Positions 8,348 to 17,034 of a stretch of 64,000 nucleotides of DNA are shown here, one piece after another; position 1 is the stretch's first letter, and every line of letters starts with the position of its first letter. Below the pieces are notes generated by a model, which saw only the letters and a list, made by a program, of their open reading frames with translations, made no database searches and was not told where the DNA came from. Position numbers and translations under genes: made by a program. The stretch is taken from contig NZ_KB911820.1 in NCBI RefSeq assembly GCF_000383675.1, positions 682,001 to 746,000 of the forward strand. Reading direction: 5' to 3'. The stretch is from Terracoccus sp. 273MFTsu3.1. Its GTDB lineage: Bacteria; Actinomycetota; Actinomycetes; Actinomycetales; Dermatophilaceae.

Positions 8348-9575
8348 CGAGGATCGTCCCGCGCGGGCGGACCGTGAACTCCGGGCCGAGTGCCGCGGCG
8401 ACGCGCTCGGTGACGTGGATCTGTCCCGGCAGCCCGTGGGACTCCATCCGGCTGGCCGTGTTGACGGTGTCGCCCCAGAGGTCGTAGATGAACTTCCGTC
8501 GCCCGATGACTCCCGCGACGGCGGGCCCGGTGTCGACGCCGATGCGCACGGCGAGCCACTCACAGCCCGGCTCCCGCGCGATCGACGCGATCTCCTCGCG
8601 CATCGCGAGCGCCACCCGGGCCACCGCCTGGACGTGGTCGGGGCGCCGCTCCGGCAGGCCACCCGCGACCATGTAGGCGTCGCCGATCGTCTTGATCTTC
8701 TCGATGCCCTGCGCGTCGGCCTCTCGGTCGAAGGCGGAGAAGATGCGGTCGAGCAGCGCGACGAGGTCGTCGGCGGGCATGACCTGGGTGCGCTCGGTGA
8801 AGCCGACGAGGTCGGCGAAGAGGACGGTGACGGCCTCGTAGTGCTCCGCGATGGTGCCGGGGCCGCGCTTGAGCCGTTCGGCGATCGGGCCGGGCAGGAC
8901 GTTGAGGAGCAGGCGCTCGGACCTCGCCTGCTCGGCCTCGAGGGCGATGCGGGCCCGCTCGCGCTGCTCCACGAAGTAGCCGAGCATCGCGTAGGCGCTG
9001 ACGGTCACCCCCATGACGTTGAGCACGAAGAAGGTGACGACGAACCCGGTGGGAAGGTCCGCGGGGTGCTGCGACAGCCGCGGGTCGAGCAGCGCCAACG
9101 TCACGAGCGCGACGAAGAAGGCCACGAGCCACCCGACCGAGCGCCGGACGCCGAGCAGCGCGAGCGCGGCGAGCGGCACGAAGATCGCCCACAGCACCAT
9201 CCCGCTCGAGGCGATGAAGCCTCCGAGCGATGCCTGGAGCAGGCACGGCAGGACGAGGAAGACCACGAGCTGCGTCGTGCGGAACACGGCGAAGTCGCGG
9301 GTGCGCGAGAGGACGAGCAGCCCCACCGCGGTGATCACCTGGTACGCCGCAGGTATCGCGGCCGACAGCGGGTGGCCGTAGGCGAGGTAGGTGCCGACCC
9401 AGATGAAGGAGATCAGCGCGATGAGCACCGACGCGAAGATCAGCATGCCCTGGCGCAGACCCTCGTCCTGGGACCGTCCCGGCCGGGCGCCGATCCCGGC
9501 GAGACGCTCGACGACGCGGACGACGGCCCCACTGAGACCGGCCCGGGGAAGGGTGAGCACGTCGGATGCGCCCAT
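8298..9575 (-). CDS. Membrane-anchored class III adenylate/guanylate cyclase
   Basis: A 425-aa protein with six predicted N-terminal transmembrane helices (about residues 43-210), a short coiled linker (QRERARIALEAEQARSERLL) and a C-terminal class III cyclase domain. Catalytic elements are visible: VLFADLVGFTERTQ (first metal-binding Asp), EKIKTIGDAYMVAGG (second Asp and substrate Lys region), and LWGDTVNTASRM (purine-specifying and transition-state residues). A substrate Lys in KIKTIGD and an Asp-type partner suggest adenylate cyclase, producing cAMP at the inner membrane face. The linker LLLNVLPGPIAERLK matches this subfamily. The ATG at 9575 has a -10 box 6 nt upstream and no Shine-Dalgarno. 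Confidence 0.9.
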   Translation of the reverse strand: MGASDVLTLPRAGLSGAVVRVVERLAGIGARPGRSQDEGLRQGMLIFASVLIALISFIWVGTYLAYGHPLSAAIPAAYQVITAVGLLVLSRTRDFAVFRTTQLVVFLVLPCLLQASLGGFIASSGMVLWAIFVPLAALALLGVRRSVGWLVAFFVALVTLALLDPRLSQHPADLPTGFVVTFFVLNVMGVTVSAYAMLGYFVEQRERARIALEAEQARSERLLLNVLPGPIAERLKRGPGTIAEHYEAVTVLFADLVGFTERTQVMPADDLVALLDRIFSAFDREADAQGIEKIKTIGDAYMVAGGLPERRPDHVQAVARVALAMREEIASIAREPGCEWLAVRIGVDTGPAVAGVIGRRKFIYDLWGDTVNTASRMESHGLPGQIHVTERVAAALGPEFTVRPRGTILVKSKGPMRTFLLDAAS

Positions 9576-9587
9576 CTCGCGATCGTA
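9576..9587 (-). promoter_or_regulatory. Leaderless promoter for the cyclase gene
   Basis: On the minus strand TACGAT (9587-9582) is followed by 6 nt and the ATG at 9575. It fixes the start to this ATG instead of codons further upstream. Confidence 0.5.
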
Positions 9588-9720
9588 CGGCCGAGGACCC
9601 CGCTCCCTCAGGCCATCCGAGCCGTCAGGACACACCAAGGTCGCCCGAAGCGGGCTGCGCACGCGTCGGGTGCCGACCGCGGCCCCACATCATGTGTCGC
9701 GAGGTCACGCGCCCGGCGGT

Positions 9721-11780
<2,060 letters not shown>

Positions 11781-11818
11781 ATCGCGCGGCCTGCGTCACA
11801 GTGGGTGAGAATGGCGAG

Positions 11819-13279
11819 GTGAGCGATCTCGAGCACCTGGACGTCCTCGTCGTGGGAGCCGGCCTGTCCGGCATCGGCGCCGGCTACCGCCTGTCGACGA
11901 TGAGCCCGTCGCGCTCGTGGGCGATCCTCGAGGCCAGGGACTCGCTCGGCGGCACGTGGGACCTCTTCCGCTACCCCGGCGTCCGGTCCGACTCGGACAT
12001 GATGACGCTCGGCTTCCCGTTCGAGCCGTGGACCGACCCCGACGCCATCGCCGACGGTCCGAAGATCCTCGACTACCTGCGCCGGACGGCCGAGAAGCAC
12101 GGGATGGCGGAGCGGATCCGGCTGGGCCACCGGGTCGTCGCGGCCGACTGGTCGAGCGAGGACTCGCGCTGGACGGTCACGGTCGAGCGCAGGGGTGGGG
12201 AGCGGGGCGGCGAGCGCGAGCAGCTCACGTGCGGTTTCCTCTACCTCTGCAGCGGCTACTACGACTACGACCGGCCCCACGACCCGCAGCTGCCCGGCAT
12301 CGCCTCGTTCGAGGGTGAGGTCGCGCACCCGCAGTTCTGGCCGGACGACCTCGACGTGTCCGGGCGGAAGGTCGTCGTCATCGGGTCAGGCGCCACGGCC
12401 GTGACGCTCGTGCCCTCGCTCGCCGAGGCCGGCGCCGACGTGACGATGCTCCAGCGGACGCCGACGTGGATCGCGTCCCTGCCCCGCCGCGACCGTGCCC
12501 GAGACGTGCTCCAGAAGGTGCTCCCGACGAAGGCAGCGGGGACGGCTGCCCGCTACAAGAACGTCCTCGGGACCATGGGCGTCTACGAGCTGAGCCGTCG
12601 GCGCCCTGCGGTGATGAGGTCGTTGCTGTCCAAGGGGGCGGCCAGGTCGCTCGGCTCGACCGAGCTCGTCAGCGACCACTTCACGCCGACCTACGACCCG
12701 TGGGACCAGCGCCTCTGCGTCGTCCCCGATGGCGACCTCTTCGACGCAGTGCGCAACGGACGAGCCCACGTCGTCACCGACACGATCGAGACCTTCGTGC
12801 CACACGGCATACGGCTGCACTCGGGACGCGTGCTCGACGCCGACGTCGTCGTGACGGCGACAGGGCTGCGCATCAAGATCGCCGGAGGCATCGCGATCAC
12901 CGTCGACGGGCAGGCCCGCCCCACAGGGGATCTCACGGTCTATCGCGGCCTGATGTTCGCCGACGTGCCCAATCTCGCCGTCTGCGTCGGCTACGTCAAC
13001 GCGTCGTGGACGCTGCGGGCCGACCTCGCGAGCCGTTACGTGTGCCGGCTGCTCAACCACATGGAGCACCACGCCTGGCGGAGCGCGACGCCGCGGGCAC
13101 CGGAAGGGATGGCAGGACAGCCGTTGCTGCCGCTCGCGTCGGGCTACGTGCAGCGGGCGGCACACGACCTGCCCCAGCAGGGCGACGGCGCGCCGTGGCT
13201 GATGCGCCAGAACTACCTGCTCGACCGACGCGACATGCTGGGCAGTGACGTCACCGAGGCGATGTCCTTCGCCCGCTGA
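11819..13279 (+). CDS. FAD-dependent monooxygenase, EthA/Baeyer-Villiger type
   Basis: A 486-aa class B flavin monooxygenase. It begins with a FAD Rossmann motif (VLVVGAGLSGIGAGYRL), followed by LGGTWDLFRYPGVRSDSDMMTLGFPFEPW, which is characteristic of EthA-like Baeyer-Villiger enzymes. Then come the BVMO-type fingerprint region EGEVAHPQFWPDDLDVSGRKVVVIGSGATAVTL, which includes the NADPH Rossmann motif, and the C-terminal ATGL segment. In M. tuberculosis EthA oxidises ketones and activates ethionamide; here a ketone oxygenation role is inferred. The GTG at 11819 is chosen; an in-frame GTG at 11801 is possible. It is divergent from fadH across 76 bp that hold a repeated candidate operator, which hints at joint control of lipid-related oxidation. 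Confidence 0.87.
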   Translation: MSDLEHLDVLVVGAGLSGIGAGYRLSTMSPSRSWAILEARDSLGGTWDLFRYPGVRSDSDMMTLGFPFEPWTDPDAIADGPKILDYLRRTAEKHGMAERIRLGHRVVAADWSSEDSRWTVTVERRGGERGGEREQLTCGFLYLCSGYYDYDRPHDPQLPGIASFEGEVAHPQFWPDDLDVSGRKVVVIGSGATAVTLVPSLAEAGADVTMLQRTPTWIASLPRRDRARDVLQKVLPTKAAGTAARYKNVLGTMGVYELSRRRPAVMRSLLSKGAARSLGSTELVSDHFTPTYDPWDQRLCVVPDGDLFDAVRNGRAHVVTDTIETFVPHGIRLHSGRVLDADVVVTATGLRIKIAGGIAITVDGQARPTGDLTVYRGLMFADVPNLAVCVGYVNASWTLRADLASRYVCRLLNHMEHHAWRSATPRAPEGMAGQPLLPLASGYVQRAAHDLPQQGDGAPWLMRQNYLLDRRDMLGSDVTEAMSFAR

Positions 13280-13329
13280 GAGTCGGTGAGCGACAGGCGA
13301 ACTCGCTGTCCACAGGCGCGTCTGATCCC

Positions 13330-13358
13330 TTGACCCGGAATCGAACACTTGTTCTAAT
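13330..13358 (+). promoter_or_regulatory. Sigma-A-type promoter of the DUF222/HNH gene
   Basis: TTGACC (13330-13335), a 17-nt spacer and TCTAAT (13353-13358) form a strong housekeeping promoter. Transcription would start near 13365, about 38 nt before the GTG at 13403. Confidence 0.75.
13341..13356. promoter_or_regulatory. LexA SOS box
   Basis: TCGAACACTTGTTCTA matches the actinobacterial SOS box TCGAAC-N4-GTTCGA at 11 of 12 defined positions, with GAAC-N4-GTTC intact. It fills the spacer and overlaps the -10 of the HNH-gene promoter, the expected place for LexA repression. Confidence 0.75.
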
Positions 13359-13402
13359 TGAGGTGTTGGGGATGTGGGGAGTCGAATCCGGAGGAGGTCA
13401 CT

Positions 13403-14746
13403 GTGACGCCTTTTCTCACGACGTCGCGCCTGGGGACCTCACTGCTCGACTCACTCGACTCACTCGACTCGTCGTACACCAAGGCGCATCTCCAGATCGA
13501 CCTGACGATCGAGGGTGACCGCATCCTTCGCGAGATCGAGGCGCTCGAGGTCGAGAAGGCGCAGGTCGAGTCGGACCTGCTCGACGCCTATGCCGCCCTG
13601 CACACGGTCGAGGCCCAGCAGATCGCCACGGCCTCGGTCCATGTCTCGACCGACCGGATCGTCGCGGACGAGATCGCCCTCGCGACCGGCGTCGGTGCGG
13701 GCGAGGTCGCGCGGCGGCTCTCCCTCGCCACCGCTCCGCGGCGCCACCGGCTCGTGCGCCAGGCCCTGCGCGACGGCTCGACGTCCCTGCACCGTGCCCT
13801 TCAGGTCGTCTCGGAGACCGGCCCGCTGCCCGACGACGACGTCGAGTCCGTCGAGCGTTCAGTGCTCGCGCCGAGTCGCGACGGCCAGGTGGTGCCCCAA
13901 CGCGCCTTCATGACGCGGCTGCGTCGCGCCGTGGCCTCCGTCGACCACCGCGGCTCCGCCGAGCGTCACGAGCATGCCAAGAGCCGACGAGGTGTCTTCG
14001 GCCGCTTGACGGAGGACGGCATGGGCTGCCTGACCCTCGTGGCCACCGGTGACGTCGTCGCCGCCGTACTCGACCGGCTCGACTCCGCAGCCCGTGCCCG
14101 CCGCAGCGCCGGTGACCCACGGTCGCTCGACCAGCTCCGGTGCGACCTCGCCGGCCGTGCGCTCCTCGACGGTCCGCTCGAGGACGGCCGCCCGCCGGTC
14201 GGCCCCGACGCCCCAGCGACGGCGTGGCTCGTCGTGCCCTTCGAGGTGGCGACCGGCGAGTCCGACGCTGCGTGCGAGCTCCCCGGGCACGGGTGGGTCA
14301 CCGCGCGGCACGCCCGCGACATCATGACGCGACCCGGATCCGTCTGGCGCACCCTGCCCGTCGACATCCGCACCGGCCGCGCGCTCGGTGCACCCACCGA
14401 CTCCTACCGGCCGACGCGCGAGATGGTCGATCACGTCCGGGCCGTCGACGGCGTGTGTCGTGGCCCAGGCTGTGAGGTGCTCGCCGGCCGCTGCGACCTC
14501 GACCACGAGGTCCCGTGGCCGCAGGGCCCGACCGCAGTGGGCAACCTCCACGCCAAGGACCGCTTCCACCACAACGTCAAGACGGCCGGGATCTGGACGT
14601 CCGAGCCGGTCGACGACCATGGGCTCGCATGGACCACGACGACCGGACGCCGCTACGTCACGGGGTCCAAGGACTGGCGCGCGAGCCTGCACCAGAGCGG
14701 CCCGGCGCCCGATCCCGACACCGACCCGGACCCGCCGCCCTTCTGA
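13403..14746 (+). CDS. DUF222 / HNH endonuclease-like protein (13E12 family)
   Basis: A 447-aa protein of the actinobacterial DUF222-HNH (REP13E12) family. The helical DUF222 region covers about residues 30-300, starting with a coiled segment and a helix-turn-helix-like VGAGEVARRLSLATAPRRHRLVRQAL. The C-terminal HNH module has CRGPGCEV, a CDLDHEVPWPQGPT core (Asp-His catalytic pair) and NLHAKDRFHHNVKT. The zinc-binding second Cys pair of many members (LCRRHH) is replaced by KDRFHH, so metal binding or activity may be reduced. The GTG start has a strong GGAGGAGG Shine-Dalgarno. The gene is under a sigma-A promoter covered by an SOS box. Such proteins are multicopy and possibly mobile in actinobacteria. 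Confidence 0.87.
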   Translation: MTPFLTTSRLGTSLLDSLDSLDSSYTKAHLQIDLTIEGDRILREIEALEVEKAQVESDLLDAYAALHTVEAQQIATASVHVSTDRIVADEIALATGVGAGEVARRLSLATAPRRHRLVRQALRDGSTSLHRALQVVSETGPLPDDDVESVERSVLAPSRDGQVVPQRAFMTRLRRAVASVDHRGSAERHEHAKSRRGVFGRLTEDGMGCLTLVATGDVVAAVLDRLDSAARARRSAGDPRSLDQLRCDLAGRALLDGPLEDGRPPVGPDAPATAWLVVPFEVATGESDAACELPGHGWVTARHARDIMTRPGSVWRTLPVDIRTGRALGAPTDSYRPTREMVDHVRAVDGVCRGPGCEVLAGRCDLDHEVPWPQGPTAVGNLHAKDRFHHNVKTAGIWTSEPVDDHGLAWTTTTGRRYVTGSKDWRASLHQSGPAPDPDTDPDPPPF

Positions 14747-14861
14747 CCTCGTCATCCGGAGGGGCGCTTCGGGTACGTCTACCGTCGAAGGAAGTCACCA
14801 GTGAGACCTGCGCCGTCGGGGTGCGCAGGCTCTGGAGACGCGAAGCGGACGGGCAGATCGC

Positions 14862-15368
14862 ATGGATGGTCAGGCGCAGCCGCTCAGCGGTCCAGCCAGC
14901 AGCGCGCTCGACAGCGTCCTCGGCTCCCTCCTGTCGAGTGCCGGGCAGGGCGACGAGGCGGCCTTCTCGAGGCTCTACGACCTCGCGGCCTCCCGCGTCT
15001 TCGGCCTCGTCCGCCGCGTCGTCCGTGACCCCGATAATGCCGAGCACGTCAGCGGGGAGGTCTTCGTCGAGGTCTGGCATACAGCGGCCCGCTACCGGTC
15101 CGGCAGTGGCGCGCTCGCCTGGGTGCTCGCGGTCGCGCATCGCCGGGCCGTGGCCCACGTCCGCTCCACGCGGCATCCGCTCACGCCGAGCCGACCCCTG
15201 GCAGCGGCCACGGCGGAGGCGTCCCGCCACGAGGCGCTGACCCTGAGCTACTTCGACGCGTACGCCGTCACGGACGTCGCCCGAGCCCTCGGCGTCTCCG
15301 TCGACGTGGCCCACCAGCACCTCCGTGCCGCCTTGGCGACCCTGCAGCCGGGACCGGCTGCCGCCTGA
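14862..15368 (+). CDS. Small divergent ECF sigma factor (SigK-like)
   Basis: A 168-aa ECF-type sigma factor. Region 2 is clear at about residues 30-100 (DEAAFSRLYDLAASRVFGLVRRVVRDPDNAEHVSGEVFVEVW, then ALAWVLAVAHRRAVAHVR). Region 4 is shortened: LTLSYFDAYAVTDVARALGVSVDVAHQHLRAALATL. The usual linker and the start of region 4 (the LxxLxxxQR helix) are largely missing, and the normally conserved TVK recognition helix is changed to DVAHQHL. Family members usually have about 190-200 aa and a neighbouring anti-sigma gene; none is seen here. It may be a degenerate or altered-specificity sigma factor. Start is uncertain between ATGs at 14862 and 14866 (different frame); only 14862 fits. Confidence 0.75.
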   Translation: MDGQAQPLSGPASSALDSVLGSLLSSAGQGDEAAFSRLYDLAASRVFGLVRRVVRDPDNAEHVSGEVFVEVWHTAARYRSGSGALAWVLAVAHRRAVAHVRSTRHPLTPSRPLAAATAEASRHEALTLSYFDAYAVTDVARALGVSVDVAHQHLRAALATLQPGPAAA

Positions 15369-15381
15369 TCGCGTGTCGAGG

Positions 15382-15410
15382 GTTGTGTCTGGTGGCGGCC
15401 GACCGGGTAC
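15382..15410 (+). promoter_or_regulatory. SigB-type stress promoter upstream of DUF3072 gene
   Basis: GTTGTG (15382-15387), a 17-nt spacer and GGGTAC (15405-15410) resemble the actinobacterial SigB/SigF-type promoter (GTTT-N15-17-GGGTAT). The -10 ends 9 nt before the ATG at 15420, so the transcript would be leaderless or nearly so. Confidence 0.45.
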
Positions 15411-15419
15411 GGGCCTCGC

Positions 15420-15713
15420 ATGAGCGAATCGAACACACCTTCGACCGACGACGTCATCGGCGCCACCACCCCCGCGACCGCCGGAACCCCCGGCGACTCG
15501 ACGGTCAAGGACCCCGAGGACTGGGTGACGGGCGACGAGGCGATGACCGGCGCCCAGCGCAGCTACCTCGAGACCCTGGCCCGTGAGGCCGGAGAGACGT
15601 TGCCCGGCGACCTCACCAAGGCCCAGGCATCCGAGCACATCGACCGCCTGCAGTCCGTGACGGGCCGCGGAGTCACCGAGGGACGCACCGAGGGCCACGG
15701 CAGCGAGGTCTGA
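15420..15713 (+). CDS. DUF3072 domain protein
   Basis: A 97-aa hydrophilic protein. Its N-terminus is a disordered Ser/Thr-rich leader. The core KDPEDWVTGDEAMTGAQRSYLETLAREAGE and LTKAQASEHIDRLQ (residues about 30-77) is the DUF3072 signature. Function is not known. Small size, acidity and a SigB-like promoter suggest a stress-induced protein; this is inference. It converges on the DUF4921 gene with a 15-nt gap. Confidence 0.8.
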   Translation: MSESNTPSTDDVIGATTPATAGTPGDSTVKDPEDWVTGDEAMTGAQRSYLETLAREAGETLPGDLTKAQASEHIDRLQSVTGRGVTEGRTEGHGSEV

Positions 15714-15728
15714 CCGGACCGTGTCGCG

Positions 15729-16994
15729 TCAGGCGATCTCGAGGCGGTCCGAGACGAGACCGTCCGCGGCCAGTTCCCGAAGCCGCGTGACGGCGCGCTC
15801 ACGGACCGCCCACGGGTCGATGGTGTTGACGTAGATCTTCGTGCCGCCCTCGAAGCCGGCCAGCGTCGACACCCGCCACTTGAGCACCACGCGGAGCGGC
15901 ACGGGAAGGTCGAGCGACGGCGGACCGTGGTGCCATTCCTCGTTGGTCGGCACATCGGCGCCGGTTGCGGCGTGGCACGCGTGCACGAGGTCGGAGAAAT
16001 CGCGCACCTCGTCGTCCGAGAGCTCCCACGGCCGGCACGCCGTGTTCGACGTGTAGACGACGAGCGACGGGTACTGGTGCCCGATCCCGGCGAAGGCCAG
16101 GGCCGTGGGCGTGCGAGCCACGACGAGCCCCTGCGTCTCGGCGTACTGCGGCCCCCAGCGCGCGAAGAGGTCCGGCTCGGCCCGCAGTCGCTCCGTCTCC
16201 CGCTCGAGGTCCACGCCCGGCTCGTCGATGGCGACGAGCTGCTTGTGCAGGTGGTCGAACGACGCGCCTGCCGGTCGCAGCCAGTTCTGGAACGCCGAGA
16301 CGTAGCCCGCGTGCGGGTTGCTCCGGTAGAGATCGCGCATGCCGGCGATCGTGAATCGCGTGTACTGCCAGTGCTCCTCGGGTGTCAGGGTCCCGGCGCT
16401 CGCATTCTGGGTGTCGTCCGTCGCGCCGTCGACGAAGTGTCGACGCGAGACGACGACCTGGTGGTTGCCGGCGAAGAGCCCCACGGCCTCGCGCTCGAGG
16501 TCGTCCTCGTCGAGCGGCTCGGCATCCGCGCCCGACGCACCGCGCGAACGCATCCGGATGCGCGCCAGTGCGGTCACGTGTGCACGCCCCGCGGGCGTCG
16601 AGAGGTATGCCGTCCGGTGCGCGAGCGACTCGGGCGTCGGCTCGTAGCCGTGGGCGAGGTGCCAGTAGTCGTAGCTGAGGATCTCGAAGAGGTTCGGGAA
16701 GAGCCGCAGCTCCGGCACCGTGTCGTCGAGCTGCTCGGCGAGGAGCCCGCGCACCTCGCGCCACGACGACCCGTCCCGGACGACCCGGGCGATCTCGGGG
16801 GTCGTCTCGGTCATCCGGCCCCAGCAGAAGGCGCAGTGGCGCTCGTCATCGGCCGGGTCGAGGGGCTTCGGTTCGGGCCGGGCGATGCCGAGAGGACGGG
16901 ACGCGCGCCCCGGCAGCGTCCACACCTTCGTGCCGGTGAAGGGGTTGACCTGCTTGATGGTCCCGTCGGGCAGTCGCGTCAGCGGCTCGATCAC
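15729..16994 (-). CDS. DUF4921 family, HIT/GalT-like protein
   Basis: A 421-aa protein of the DUF4921 family, related to galactose-1-phosphate uridylyltransferase/HIT-fold enzymes. An N-terminal CAFC zinc-knuckle-like pair lies near residue 54 (RHCAFCWGRMTETTPE). LRLFPNLFEILSYDYWH corresponds to the GalT nucleotide region, and SFDHLHKQLVAID near residue 245 is an HxHxQ-like triad with one His replaced by Asp-His-Leu-His. The nucleotide-transfer chemistry is therefore likely but the substrate is unknown. A GTG start at 16994 has a -10 box exactly 6 nt upstream. It is divergent from the GH3 gene over only 40 bp. Confidence 0.75.
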   Translation of the reverse strand: MIEPLTRLPDGTIKQVNPFTGTKVWTLPGRASRPLGIARPEPKPLDPADDERHCAFCWGRMTETTPEIARVVRDGSSWREVRGLLAEQLDDTVPELRLFPNLFEILSYDYWHLAHGYEPTPESLAHRTAYLSTPAGRAHVTALARIRMRSRGASGADAEPLDEDDLEREAVGLFAGNHQVVVSRRHFVDGATDDTQNASAGTLTPEEHWQYTRFTIAGMRDLYRSNPHAGYVSAFQNWLRPAGASFDHLHKQLVAIDEPGVDLERETERLRAEPDLFARWGPQYAETQGLVVARTPTALAFAGIGHQYPSLVVYTSNTACRPWELSDDEVRDFSDLVHACHAATGADVPTNEEWHHGPPSLDLPVPLRVVLKWRVSTLAGFEGGTKIYVNTIDPWAVRERAVTRLRELAADGLVSDRLEIA

Positions 16995-17006
16995 CCTGCC
17001 AGCCTA
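16995..17006 (-). promoter_or_regulatory. Leaderless promoter for DUF4921 gene
   Basis: Minus-strand TAGGCT (17006-17001), then 6 nt, then GTG at 16994. It mirrors the GH3 promoter on the other strand. Confidence 0.5.
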
Positions 17007-17022
17007 GGTCTGACGGGTCGGC

Positions 17023-17034
17023 TAGCGTCGGGAC
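17023..17034 (+). promoter_or_regulatory. Leaderless promoter for GH3 gene
   Basis: TAGCGT (17023-17028), then 6 nt, then GTG at 17035, without a Shine-Dalgarno. Two back-to-back leaderless promoters share a 40-bp gap. Confidence 0.5.
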
